Origin: Sciurus carolinensis
Lineage: Eukaryota > Chordata > Mammalia > Rodentia > Sciuridae
Assembly (NCBI RefSeq): GCF_902686445.1
Contig: NC_062229.1
Coordinates: 1,414,001 to 1,478,000 of the forward strand
Direction: 5' to 3'
DNA length: 64,000 bases
Notes under the pieces: generated by a model
What the model was told of the DNA's origin: nothing
Database searches by the model: none
The model's input: only the letters and a program-made list of their open reading frames with translations
Made by a program: the position numbers and the translations under genes
In this document: positions 43,780 through 53,669 of the stretch, in pieces
How the letters are laid out: each line of letters opens with the position of its first letter
Position numbering within the stretch: position 1 is the first letter of the stretch

Positions 43780-45060
43780 TGGGTCAGGTGGAGGGAGCGC
43801 CGGGCTGGGCCGCCGTGGGCGGGGTCTCTCCGCCACCGGATCCTCTGGCCACTCAGAGCCGGTTCCCCTCCTGCCACGTCCCTCCCTGCTCTCTTCCTCT
43901 GGCCCCCGGGCCTGCCGCCCTTCTGCTCCTCCCCGGACTCCCGGTCACCTTCCGGCTGCGCCCCGGTGGCCCCTCGCCGCGCCCAGCCTCCCGCCTCCCC
44001 CGCGGAGCTCTGTCCCCACCTCCCTGCCCCCGCCCGGTCCTCCCAACGCCTCCTCGCTCTTCTTCGGTTAGCAGCTTCTTCTTCCCAAACGCCTCTCCCT
44101 CCATTGGTTTCAGACTGGCTCACCTGCCTGAAAAACCAAGGGCCACCTTCCCAGAGGGCGGTTCCGGGGAAGCAGGACGGGGTGGTGCAGACTGGACGGT
44201 CCAGGGAAGACCCGGCAAGGACCAGTTCGCGGCAAACCACGGAGACGGGGCTCCTGCGGCAAAGGGTGCACCCCAGTCAAGGCGGCTGCTCCGGAGAAGG
44301 GGACCGCGTGGCCGAACTGGGGACAGGGTGGGCCGTGGGGAAACCCGTTGGCGACAGTGGCCCAGGTGTGGGCAGTGCGGCCTCTGGTTCCGCCTGGGCC
44401 GCCGACCGAGGGGACCCGCAGACCCCAGGCCCGGTGGCAGCGGCCAGCGCACTCAGGCCCTCGGCCTCAGCCGCGCTCTTGGGCCCGAAGGGCACGGCGG
44501 CCGGGCCTCGCTGGAGGTCCGCGCGGGAAGCCCCGCGCCTGGTCCACGCAGGCTCCCGCTGAGCCGGACCAGAGGACGCACTGCGGCGACAAGCCCCAGC
44601 CTGCGGCGCCCGCGGGGGGCCTTCAATCGTCTGCGGTCCCGCAGAGGAGGCTCGGCAGGGAGGCCTTCCGCCAGAGCGCCGACGGTCCTGCACCGCGGGG
44701 CGCACACGGGCCACAGGCCCGACGCCTGCCCGCACTGCGGCGGCTTCCGCGACCGCCGGTCCCCCGCCCGGCACGAGCGCACGCACACCGGCCAGAGCCC
44801 CTGGGCCTGCGGCCAGTGCGGGCGGGCCTTCAGCCAGACCTCGACGCCGGTCACGCACCGGAGGACGCACGCCAGCGGGGGACCCACGGGGCGGCCCACT
44901 GCGGGGCGGCTTTCCACCCCGGCGGCCGCCTGGAGGGCCTTTAACTGGGCGCCAGGTTCGTGGAGGCCCCCGTGCCCGCCACAGCGAGCATCGCCTCCGC
45001 TCCGCAGGCAGCACAGCCGCAGAAGGCGCAGAGGTGGGGACCGAGGTCAGGGCGCCAGGC
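43780..45060. other. CpG-rich block over the zinc-finger exon
   Basis: CpG density is very high through and around the decayed finger exon, with stop codons rare in all frames (a 463-codon frame spans 43752-45143). This reflects extreme GC content, not an intact protein. Confidence 0.6.
44114..44944 (+). pseudogene. ZNF554: Degenerate C2H2 zinc-finger exon
   Basis: The acceptor at 44111-44113 has a good pyrimidine tract. The first frame reads WLTCLKNQGPPSQR. A CGQCGLWF remnant appears at 44367 in another frame. RTHCGDKPQ near 44575 lies in the third frame. Then come CPHCGGFRDRRSPARHERTH (one residue short of a standard finger, 44727 on) and, after linker TGQSPWA, a canonical finger CGQCGRAFSQTSTPVTHRRT-H. 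A further frame change precedes AHCGAAFHPGGRLEGL and the TAA. There is room for about seven fingers; only one is fully standard. Confidence 0.75.
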
Positions 45061-45515
45061 TGACCCAGTCGGCCCAGGTTCGCGGGCTCTGCCTCTCTGG
45101 ACTGGGCCCGAGACACCCTGGCTGGGAGAGGCCCATGGAGTAGAGGCCAGGATGGCCAGCGTGTCCTCACCGTCCTGAGCATCCACCGGGAGCTGAGGGG
45201 ATACCAGGCACCAGTCCGTCCTTCCGTGTGGCTCCCGCTGCTTGAAGCTCCACCCCAACGCTCTGGGTCGGGGACCACCTGCCCACACTGGGCAGGGGAA
45301 GCGGCGACGTGCCAGGCCGACGTGCGAAGGCCACGAGGTCTGGACTCAAATTGGAGGGCCACGTTGTCCTGGGTGGCCAGCGAGTGGGCGTGGGGGTGCT
45401 CCCTTCCCAAGGCCTCCCTCCCAGGCGCCCACCTTCCTGTGGATCTTCACCCAGTTACTGGGGGAGGCTGTGCCGCTTCCTCACACCCAAGTAGGACATG
45501 AACTTAGAATTGATC
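44945..45515. other. Intergenic DNA, no feature seen
   Basis: GC-rich unique DNA after the zinc-finger relic; open frames lack domains. Confidence 0.5.
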
Positions 45516-45516
45516 T

Positions 45517-45620
45517 TTGGACTGGGTTGCGGCTCAGTGGCGGAGCACCTGCCTAGCATGTGTGAGGCACTGGGTTCCACACTCAGCACCGCCTATAAAT
45601 AAATGAATAAAGATCCATCA
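45517..45620 (+). mobile_element. ID-type SINE with (AAATA)n tail
   Basis: 'ggactgggttgcggctcagt', 'ctagcatgtgtgaggcactg' and tail 'ataaataaatgaataaagat' give a full ID monomer. Confidence 0.85.
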
Positions 45621-45628
45621 ACAACTAA

Positions 45629-45650
45629 AGTGTGTGTGTATATATATATA
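45629..45650. repeat. TG/TA microsatellite
   Basis: A short run of TG repeats continues into TA repeats (tgtgtgtgtatatatatata). Confidence 0.85.
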
Positions 45651-45723
45651 AAAGAATTCTTCTACCTCCACCTTGGGATGTGGACCCTACTTGGCTAAGG
45701 AGTAGATTTCTGGAGAGGCTCTG

Positions 45724-46075
45724 AATTAGCTTCTGTTACTACAACAAACTACCTGAGACCATTAACTTTTAAAGAGGAAAATTTCATTTAGCTCAGGCCA
45801 AGATCAGGTGGCCCTGTTGCTTCCAGCTTCTGGCAGGGGTTCCAGGTGGTGTGTGGGGCATGCTAGAGCAATGCTGCTCACATCACAGGCGGGAAGCCAG
45901 AGAGACTGGGCCCACAGCCCCGCAGACACACCTCAGAAGACCCAAGGGCCTCCGCTAGGCCTGTCTGCCAAAGGTCCACAGCACCCGCAACTGCGCCACC
46001 TGGGACCAAGCCCACCTTTAGCACATGCACCCTGGGGACTCTCCCATTTCAAATGGTAGTGGCCTCCTGCACCCC
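45724..46075 (+). repeat. Interspersed repeat 'R1', copy 2
   Basis: Begins 'agcttctgttactacaacaa' then 'actacctgagaccattaact' and contains 'agccagagagactgggccca'. It is similar in order to copies 3 and 4 downstream. Confidence 0.55.
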
Positions 46076-46282
46076 TGGAGCTGTGTGCACAGACGTGCTT
46101 TCTGGGGAAAGCTGCAGCTGGTGGCAGGTTCCTGACTGCCCACCCAGAGGCGTCAGGGGTACGCCGTGGCCAGTCTGGATCTCCTCGGCCTCCAGCAGCC
46201 TCTTAGAGAACCTCAGCTCGGCCCTGTGAGAGGCCGTGTGTGACGGACAGTGTGGGAGCAGGACCTGCACCCCATGAGGCTC

Positions 46283-46371
46283 CGCACCTGCTCCCCCTCC
46301 TCCTTCCTCTCCCACCCTCCCCTCCCCCTCTTCCCCTCCCCTCCCCCTCCTTTTTTTTCTTTTTTTTTGAT
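46283..46371. repeat. Polypyrimidine tract
   Basis: About 90 nt almost entirely C and T on the plus strand (cccctcccctccccctcctt within it), running into the T-rich flank of a reverse SINE. It could adopt triplex DNA. Confidence 0.8.
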
Positions 46372-46520
46372 ACTAGGGATTGAACCCAGGGGCACTTAGC
46401 CAGTGAGTCACACCCCGAGCCCGTTTTTATATTTTATTTTGAGACAGGGTCTCACTAAGTTGCTGAGGCCAGCCTTGAACTTGGGATCCTCCTGCCTCAG
46501 CCTCCTGAGTCGCTGAGGTC
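46356..46520 (-). mobile_element. B1-dID SINE
   Basis: Reverse ID half 'gatactagggattgaaccca', linker 'ttttattttgagacagggtc', B1 half 'ctcctgcctcagcctcctga'. Confidence 0.85.
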
Positions 46521-46850
46521 ACAGTTGAACAAAGCCCCCCTGTTATTTTGCCTCATGTGCGCTGTAGCCCTGCCTTACAGGGAGGCAGAGACTTTAGTAA
46601 CTGACATAAGCAACTGAAGCCTTAATGAAGTAGGTGGTGCCCTGGGGGACACGCTCGGGATGCTGCCGTGACTGAGATGTCGGGACCCGTCTCTGCTACT
46701 GACTTCCCGGGTGCCTGAGACTCAAGTTGAGATGTGTTATCAAACATCCAAGATGAGGAACCTCCTGGGGGAGAGCTTCCGTTTAGCTTTGTTTTCACAT
46801 GTGAAATGTATTCTCTAAATATTGACAATTTGTGTTTTGATTTTCTGGAA

Positions 46851-47190
46851 TAGCTTATTTTCTATCACTCTAACAAAATAGCACAGGCCCAGAACTGTCT
46901 AAAGAAAAGAGGTTGATGTAACTCACAGCTTCAGGGGCTGATGGTCCAAATAGCATGGTGCAGGCAGTGAGGGCCCGGTGGGCTGTGCTGTGGTGGGTGG
47001 CATCCAGGCAAGCCAAGCACCAGGAGAGACCGGGTCAGAGGGCCTGTGGAGGGCCGGTGAAGACCTTCCAGAAGGCCCCACCTCTTAAAGGCCCACCACC
47101 TCTTCGGTGGCCCTGTCGGGGGCTCCACCTGCAAGGCACGAACCTGTGGGACAGGCCACATCTGAGCCACAGTAACTCGCCTGACTCAAA
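46851..47190 (+). repeat. Interspersed repeat 'R1', copy 3
   Basis: 'ctatcactctaacaaaatag', 'gaaaagaggttgatgtaact', 'gcttcaggggctgatggtcc' and the later 'ggccccacctcttaaaggcc'-type end correspond in order to the other copies. Confidence 0.5.
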
Positions 47191-47490
47191 AGTCTTCAGG
47201 GAAATAAAGTTCTACCAAGTTTTTCCTTCTTAACTACATCCCCCTACCCTGTTGCACCAGCCTGGTCCTTGGGAAGAGGCTGAATTGAGGTGAAACAGGT
47301 TCCTTGCTTTGCCCCCGTTTGGGAAGGACAGCAGCCTTTCTCAGGAGGCACAGGGATGCTGGACTCCAGCTTCTCCTGCTAAAGCTCCGCTTCTGCTGTG
47401 CTGCGGCCTCAGAAGCACCTACTGCTTTGCATCTTTGAGATTCATCGAGTCTTGTTTTCCAGCTTGCTGTGCAATTAGGTTTTAGAAGTG

Positions 47491-47519
47491 CATATTCATA
47501 TTTTTTAAATATGAATATG
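47491..47519. repeat. Perfect inverted repeat, 13-bp arms
   Basis: The arm catattcatattt (47491-47503) is exactly complementary to aaatatgaatatg (47507-47519), with a 3-nt loop. It is AT-rich and could form a hairpin or cruciform. Confidence 0.9.
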
Positions 47520-47644
47520 GGGAAAATAATGTCACATGTGGTTTACTGTCACACACAGGATCTATGTGTGTGGAATAGCACCAAATCTATGATCATGGCT
47601 TCCTTGGTAAGAAAAAGAGGGGATGGAGCACACAAAGCAACATC

Positions 47645-47885
47645 GTCAGCTTCCCATTACTGCCACGAACTACCTGAGATAACCAACATTAGAAGAAGGG
47701 GGCCTTTGACTCATGATTCCAGAGGCTTCAGTCCATGGCCAGCTGGTCCCAGCTTTGGACCTGAGGTGAGGCAGTACATCCTGGTGGGAGCGCCCGGTGG
47801 AACCTCATGGTGGCCGGAAGCAGAGAGGGGCAGGCCCAGGACTTGCGAAAGGCACTCCCAAGGCCCTGACTCCCTTCCCTGAGCC
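47645..47885 (+). repeat. Interspersed repeat 'R1', copy 4
   Basis: 'cagcttcccattactgccac', 'gaactacctgagataaccaa', 'tgattccagaggcttcagtc', 'aggtgaggcagtacatcctg'. Parallel to copies 2 and 3. Confidence 0.5.
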
Positions 47886-48179
47886 CCGCCTCCTTGTTCG
47901 TTTGTTAAATAATGTGTATTTATTGACATGCAAATAAAGGTAGAAGCAGATTACAAACGGGCATGCGTTTATATCCTGAAAACTCATTCTGCGAGACCAG
48001 CATTCCTCTCCTCCGAGGGTAATAGCTCTGCCTCTTACAGGTCCTCCTACCTCCCGAGACTACCAAGCTGGCAACTGAGGCTTTAACGTATGGGAACACT
48101 TAAAGGTCCAACTATAGCAGAGGGCATTTCAACTTTTATCTGCAATGGTTTGTTTCTCTAAAGAAATCTGAAGATATCC

Positions 48180-48286
48180 AGGCATGGTGGTATGGTCCTG
48201 TGATCCCAGTGACTTGGGAGGCTGAGGCAGGAGGATCACAAGTTTGAGGCCAGCTTCAGCTACTTAGTAAGACCCTTGGCACCTTA
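48180..48286 (+). mobile_element. B1 half of a B1-dID SINE
   Basis: 'ccaggcatggtggtatggtc' to 'agctacttagtaagaccctt'; the ID half is missing. Confidence 0.75.
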
Positions 48287-48431
48287 GTGCTAACTTCTTT
48301 GTGGTGAAAACATTCAAATTTTTTTCTTCTGGCTTTTTGAATGATGCTGAATTTCTGAAACTGCATAATACATAACAATGTAGATGACTCGTTTTCTAAA
48401 ACTGGAGGCTTTTTTAAAAATTAACCTTCTA

Positions 48432-49497
48432 GGAGATCCAAGATGGCAGAGAGGGAGGCTGTGTTCCTTGTTGCTCCATAACTCGGGTTTCGAGCAGAAG
48501 ATATCTGTTTCTTGTTGAGGCAGTTTTTGCAGCTTTTTGATCCCCTGCTGTTTACCCCATTTGTCTACTGCAATCACCTGCAGGCTGCCAGCATATTGAC
48601 ACCTTTTTGGGTGCAGATTACTCACTGTCTGGCGCCTACCATCTGCGATTTGCCTGCCGCTTGCCTGTCCATCACCTGCCTTTCACCTACCTCTCACCCA
48701 CCACAGGAGGCTCACCTCCTGATCATCCAACAGCAGTTAGCAGACTGACCACAGACCACCAGTGGAGCGCCAGCTGCCTGCTGCTGCCTGGAAGTTCACT
48801 GTTACAGTACCTGCAGGTGTGATTACACGTGGCTGCCGCCATTTTGAGACAATAGCCAGGGACCCGTAGGACCCCTGGCCGTACTGACCAAGCCCTGTCT
48901 CCAGGATCCCTCAGCCCGACCAATCACTCCCTGCCTCTGGGGTCCTCATACTGACTGATTGCTCCCTGACACCAGGACCCCCAGATCAACTGATTGCACC
49001 CCGCCTCCAGGACCTCCAACCGACCACGCCCACACTTCTAGCTGCAGCTCCCCATTTGCCAACACATTTGGAAGCCAGAGTGGCCATCTTGGATAATCCT
49101 GGAAGCCGGAGCTCCCATCTTTAGGTGGGGCAAATCCCATCCTGAGACGCCTGCTGGAGACTGGAAGCTCACTGTCAGGTACCTCTCATGCATCAGGCTA
49201 CTGAACACTGGGAGGTTTGAATACTGTATGACTGTTATAGTGTAGATTTTCTTTTTTCTCCTTATTCAAAAATTTTAAATTTTTATTTCTTTACTTTTCT
49301 CGCTCTTTTCCTTTTGTTTACCTGTTCCCACAGAGTCTCTTTCTCCCTTTTCTCATGCTAACAACCAATTTCTTTTGATTACACTCTCACTCTTTCTATG
49401 ATCTAGAACTTCTATATATTCCTTTCGTATCCCATTAACAGCTACATCCTACACCCCTCTGCATCCTCTTTGTCCTCCATTAGAAACTGCAGCCCTT
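48432..49497 (+). mobile_element. L1 5'UTR-like segment
   Basis: Starts 'aggagatccaagatggcaga'; the CAAGATGGC YY1-type site near the 5' end is typical of L1 promoters. It continues through GC-rich then T-rich sequence to 'tcctccattagaaactgcag', as at the end of rodent-type L1 5'UTRs. The ORF at 48512-48748 has no domain. The family is inferred from features, not from a database. Confidence 0.5.
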
Positions 49498-49640
49498 ATT
49501 GCAAGAACACAAGCAATAATAAGTGTTGGCGAGGATGTGGGGAAAAAGGCACACTCATACACTGCTGGTGGAGTTGCATTGGTGCAGCCACTCTGGAGAG
49601 CAGTGTGGAGATTACAGGGAGCTGAACGGACCGCTCTGGA
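49498..49640 (+). mobile_element. L1 ORF2 3' end segment
   Basis: 'gttggcgaggatgtggggaa', 'acactgctggtggagttgca' and 'ttggtgcagccactctggag' are the conserved block near the end of L1 ORF2. It directly follows the 5'UTR-like segment, so ORF1 and most of ORF2 are missing. Confidence 0.65.
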
Positions 49641-50040
49641 CCTCAAGCCTGCGAGGCACGTGTGATGGGCGCTGTGCTGCTTTTGTCCTGAAACAGTCCC
49701 TTTCACCTGCCTGGTAACCTGCCGGCCTTGTTAACAGGCTGCTGGGATTTCCCCGGCGCAGGCCCGTGGTGACCCTCGGGCCTCTGCACCTTGGAAATCC
49801 TCACCCAAGGACCTCAGGGCTTTCGCGGCCTCTCCCGGCTCAGATGTAAACCGACTCTAATACAAGTTAAAAGAGAAACAGGAATGTCCTGCCTGGTCTT
49901 TTTAGTAGATGAAGGTTTTGAGCTCACATTTGATCTTGCCCACTTAAATGAATGTACCATGGAGATTTTTCACTGTTTTTATTCAAAGGGCGATTTTCCA
50001 AGAAGAGGTGGTGCTAGGGCGGCACTATGAAAGATTTCAC
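49641..50040. other. Unassigned DNA
   Basis: Transition from mixed to AT-rich sequence. A 79-codon frame at 49791-50030 has no domain I know. Confidence 0.4.
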
Positions 50041-51586
50041 TTCAGTGTTCTCTGACTGTCAGTTTCAAACGTGGCATTTCCACCTGTAAGGCCTGCTCTG
50101 TATTTAAATCATAATGTAAAAAGTCTGGCTCTCGGTTAAATTCTGACAGGTTAAACCTCACAAGGGCTTTGATGAAGGTCTGCAGCATTACTTCCTGCCC
50201 GTAGCGCTCCACTTAGGAAAGTTAAATCTTCATTTCTTGTTTGGCATGTACACGCTGTTTTGTGTTGGTGTCTGTGCCGGCATATTATGTGCACGGTATG
50301 AAGATTGATAAAGGAGTACTCACAAATTAAAATTAAAATGGATCCAAATGTCTTTTTTTTTTAAATTAATTTAAGTAACTTAAGAAGTTCAGTTTAAATC
50401 GGGCCAACATATAAACATGTCTTCCACGTTATTAACTCACAAGTTTTTCCAGCTGGTCAGATAATTAACAAAGTGTTGATTTCTATGAAATTTTTAAAGT
50501 ATAATTTCCATTACTTCTAATAAATTTTTTCAACAGGAAAGAGGTGCTTAATACTATTGACTGTATTTGTTTGATATCTTAGTTTTTACAGGTGAAAATA
50601 GGTAAATTAGTTTTAACATAAATGAGATTAATTATAAATGTGTTTGTTAAAGGAGACAATTAATTTACAAAGTTGAAGTACTAAGACATTATCTACTAAG
50701 TATAGAAACACCAGACATGCTTATCTAAAATGTACTTGAACATTAGATGTATTTTTATAAATTGGTTAATGAAAAAGGATTGAAATTCCTTTGTTTCTCT
50801 GTCGTCACAGAGAACAGATTGCTAGGGTTAAGATGTGCGATTTACATGCAAACAGCCTGACAGGCTCTTTGGTAAAGGGAAAGGTTGTGAATGTCTAAGT
50901 AAATTAAAACAAAATTTGTGGAGGATAAATTTCAAAAAGTCTATAAGTAATTCAATTGGCTATATATATATTTAACACAATCAGCAAAAGTTATTTAAGG
51001 CTTTTTCTCTTTTAAAATAAATGTTCCTAATTTGCAAAGCTTATCTTTGTGCTGAATTTCTAACCCTCTATATGTTAAAGTAATAAGGATTTTTCACAAC
51101 ACTCATCTAGTCTAATTCCAACGTAATGATTTCTTGTGTCTGTTAAGTTTTGTTACTTAGAATAACTAGTCTTAAAGAAATTAAGGTTTGTACAATTCTG
51201 ATTTTAAAAACTGCTATTTTACAGTATTACATTCCAGATTTTAAAATTGTTCTTTAAAAGCTAAATTTGGTCAATATAAGAACATCAGTATAATTGTGGT
51301 GCTATTACGGGCTTCTTTATATACTAAATGTATTTTTATCTGCTAGGTATACTAATCCTTAAAGTATAAGATTTAAAAGAACATTTCACCAAGTCAATGC
51401 TCTCCAAACTAGATTTTCTGTAGTAGTGTTCTCTGACTGACTTATTTAAAAATAACCTATTAGTTAAAAATTTATGTCATTTAATATTTTGTAATTAGAT
51501 AAAAGCAATCTGTCATAAATTATAAAATCTCATTACTCTTTACACTTAAAGGTAAGCTTAAATACATTTAAAAAAAGAAAATTAAA

Positions 51587-51683
51587 GGGGTGGGGAGATG
51601 GCTCAGTCGGTAGAGTGCTTGCCCTGCAAGCATAAGGCCCTCGGTTCAATCCCCAGCACTGCAAAAAATAAAATAAAAAAATA
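51587..51683 (+). mobile_element. ID SINE
   Basis: 'ggggtggggagatggctcag', 'gtagagtgcttgccctgcaa' and 'gttcaatccccagcactgca' with an A-rich tail: an intact monomer inside AT-rich DNA. Confidence 0.9.
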
Positions 51684-51949
51684 AAGACAACCTGATTTAT
51701 TTAAAGGTTAACAATAGATATAATGTTAAATTATGTTAACTAATTCATATTATTCAAAAATTAATACATAAAAACTTTATAAAATAATATTCAAGATAGA
51801 GACAAAGATTGGTTTCAAAATAAAACACCTTACTTAAGATTTGTCAAGAGGCCACCTCACCTACGTTAGACTCTGCCTCTCACCTTGTGCCATGTTAAGA
51901 TAACCATTCAAGTTCATTTAAAGTAAAGTTCAAAAGATAGGTTTTTGAA

Positions 51950-52160
51950 TTGGGCACAGAGGCACATGCCAATAATTCCAGTGGCTTGGGAGGCTGAGGC
52001 AGGAGGATCTCGAGTTCAAAACCAGCCTCAGCAAAGCAAGGCGCTAAGCAACTCAGTGAGACCCTGTCTCTGAATAAAACATAAAATAGGGCTGGGGATG
52101 TGGCTCAGTGGTCGAGTGCCCCTGAGGTCAATCCCTGATACCAAAAAAAAAAAAAAAAAA
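51950..52160 (+). mobile_element. B1-dID SINE, full length
   Basis: 'gggcacagaggcacatgcca', 'ggctgaggcaggaggatctc', linker, 'gggctggggatgtggctcag' and a long A tail. It lies about 200 bp before the GC-rich switch. Confidence 0.9.
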
Positions 52161-52319
52161 GGTGTTCGTTTCAAAGACCACCGTGATCTTAAAACAAACA
52201 AAAAATACTGTATATGTGCATATTTCAGTAAAGGTTTGAAATTACAAAAACTTACGATCCTGGCTTCGTTGCGTACTTACTCCCGTTAACTTCATTCTGT
52301 GCTTCCTTCGTAAATTTCA

Positions 52320-53150
52320 CAACCGCGGTCGGTCACTCGCGGCGAGCGCGCCTTGACCCTCACAGCCTGAGCTGGTGGAGGCTGCGGCGCGGGTGAGCTG
52401 GCGGAGGCTGCCGGGCGGGTGAGCTGGCGGAGGCTGCCGGGCGGGTGAGCTGGCGGAGGCTGACGCGCGGGTGAGCTGGTGGAGGCTGCGGGGCAGGTGA
52501 GGTGGTGGAGGCTGACGCGCGGGTGAGCTGGTGGAGGCTGCGGGGTGGGTGAGGTGGCGGAGGCTGCCGCGCGGGTGAGCTGGCGGAGGCTGCCGCGCGG
52601 GTGAGCTGGTGGAGGCTGCGGGGCGGGCGAGCTGGTGGAGGCTGCGGCGCGGGCTGGGGCGCAGGGCGGCCTGCTCAGCTCCCGGGCCTGCTCCCGCTGC
52701 CCCGCACGGAAACCCGCGAATGCAGGGAGGTCGATCGCCACCCGGAACGTGGTTCAGAAGACGAGCCGGCCGCACCCCGGCCGGGCTGACCGCGCGTGTG
52801 CACGGGACCCGCCTGCACTCTGAGACTCGGTCGGGCGAGTCGCACGGCGGGGACGGCCCAGCCCCTCCCTGGGCGCGCTGCTCCCTGACGTCCCCACCTG
52901 CGCTGGCTCAGCGCCCTGACCAGGTGACAGTCGGGTGCGCGGGACCTGCGCTCAGGCTGCTCCTGCGACGCAGCGCCAGCACCGGGGGCGGCTGCCCGGC
53001 CCGCACCGCGCTGCTCCCGCGCCACCTCCGCAGCAGCCGGGCTCCAGGCTCCCCGCGACGGCCAGGTCCACGTCCGCGGGACATTCCGCATGGCCGAGCA
53101 GTCGCCCTGGGAATGGAAACGGCCGCTGCGGGACCTGCACGGCCAGAGGG
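52320..53150. promoter_or_regulatory. CpG island-like block
   Basis: An abrupt rise in GC and CpG at about 52.32 kb, directly after AT-rich DNA. No promoter elements or first exon can be assigned, so a promoter role is a guess. Open frames on both strands through it have no domain. Confidence 0.45.
52369..52654. repeat. 26-bp GC-rich minisatellite, 11 copies
   Basis: Eleven exact-length 26-bp units, each built on gagctgg(t/c)ggaggctg then a GC-rich end (cgggcgggt type). The 1st unit starts at 52369 and the 11th at 52629 (ten times 26), so no unit has gained or lost bases. Because 26 is not a multiple of 3 and the unit has no stop, several frames stay open on the minus strand with a 26-residue Pro/Ser-rich period. 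Confidence 0.95.
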
Positions 53151-53403
53151 TCACGCCAGCAAGCGGCTCCACAAGGGCAGCCGGGCCGGGCCAGCGTGTG
53201 CAGGAGGCCATGGAGCCCTTTCCACCCGGGGCCACGACCCCGGGTCTCGGAGCGGGGCGCAAGGGACAGGCGTCAACAGATGGGGGCCGGGGACCATGCC
53301 ACCGCCCGATTCAATTCTGCATGCCACTGTCCACAGCGCGTCCACCCACGGGGAGGACGGCCACCCTCCACACAGCAGCCTGGCCACCATCACGGCATGC
53401 GGG

Positions 53404-53568
53404 CCCTGTCCTGGTCTCCTTGAGTGGCCCTGTCCTGGTCTCCTTGAGAGACCCTGTCCTGGTCTCTTGAGTGGCCCTGTCCTGGTCTCCTAGAGTGGCC
53501 CTGTCCTGGTGTCCTTGAGTGGACCTGTCCTGGTGTCCTTGAGTGGACCTGTCCTAGTCTCCTTTCAG
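53404..53568. repeat. 24-bp tandem repeat, about 7 copies
   Basis: Units begin ccctgtcctggtctcc and end ttgagtgg: 53404, 53428, 53452 (23 nt), 53475, 53499, 53523 and a partial at 53547. The last three copies differ by shared changes (gtgtcc; acctgt). Confidence 0.93.
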
Positions 53569-53669
53569 ATCCACACAGAGAAGGTGGGCTGACAGGGCGA
53601 CACATGACTGTCGACTGTGACCGCCTTCCATTCCCTGGAACAAGGCTGACTATGGTCCACACACACTGA

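Larger units (their letters stand above)
42142..44944 (+). pseudogene. ZNF554: Decayed KRAB C2H2 zinc-finger gene, probable ZNF554 ortholog
   Basis: Two pieces on the plus strand have gene structure. The first is a KRAB-A exon (42142-42265). The second is a last exon from 44114 to a TAA at 44942-44944 with one canonical and several damaged C2H2 fingers. Position immediately downstream of THOP1 on the same strand is where ZNF554 lies in human. The last exon opens with (D)WLTCLKNQ after an acceptor, like ZNF554 as I recall it. It also closes with CGAAFHPGGRLEGL and stop, which resembles the odd truncated final finger I recall for that protein. KRAB zinc-finger proteins bind DNA and recruit TRIM28. 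Here at least three reading-frame changes and lost finger residues argue against function. The symbol is inferred from synteny and memory; another KRAB family member is possible. Confidence 0.65.
50041..52290. other. AT-rich island
   Basis: About 2.2 kb with long A/T runs, very few CpG and no open frame of note, unlike anything else in the window. It contains one ID and one B1-dID insertion. It may be the body of an old retroelement, but I could not match a family. Confidence 0.6.

Noticed and set aside
43752..45143. 463-codon open frame read as an intact protein
   Set aside because: Its first half has no homology, the zinc-finger traces shift between three frames, and extreme GC content explains the missing stops.
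49791..50030. 79-codon open frame downstream of the L1 pieces
   Set aside because: No recognisable domain and no supporting gene structure; kept only as unassigned DNA.
52292..52775. Proline/serine-rich repeat proteins on the minus strand
   Set aside because: Two frames give the same shifted repeat because the 26-bp unit lacks stops; no sign of coding selection.
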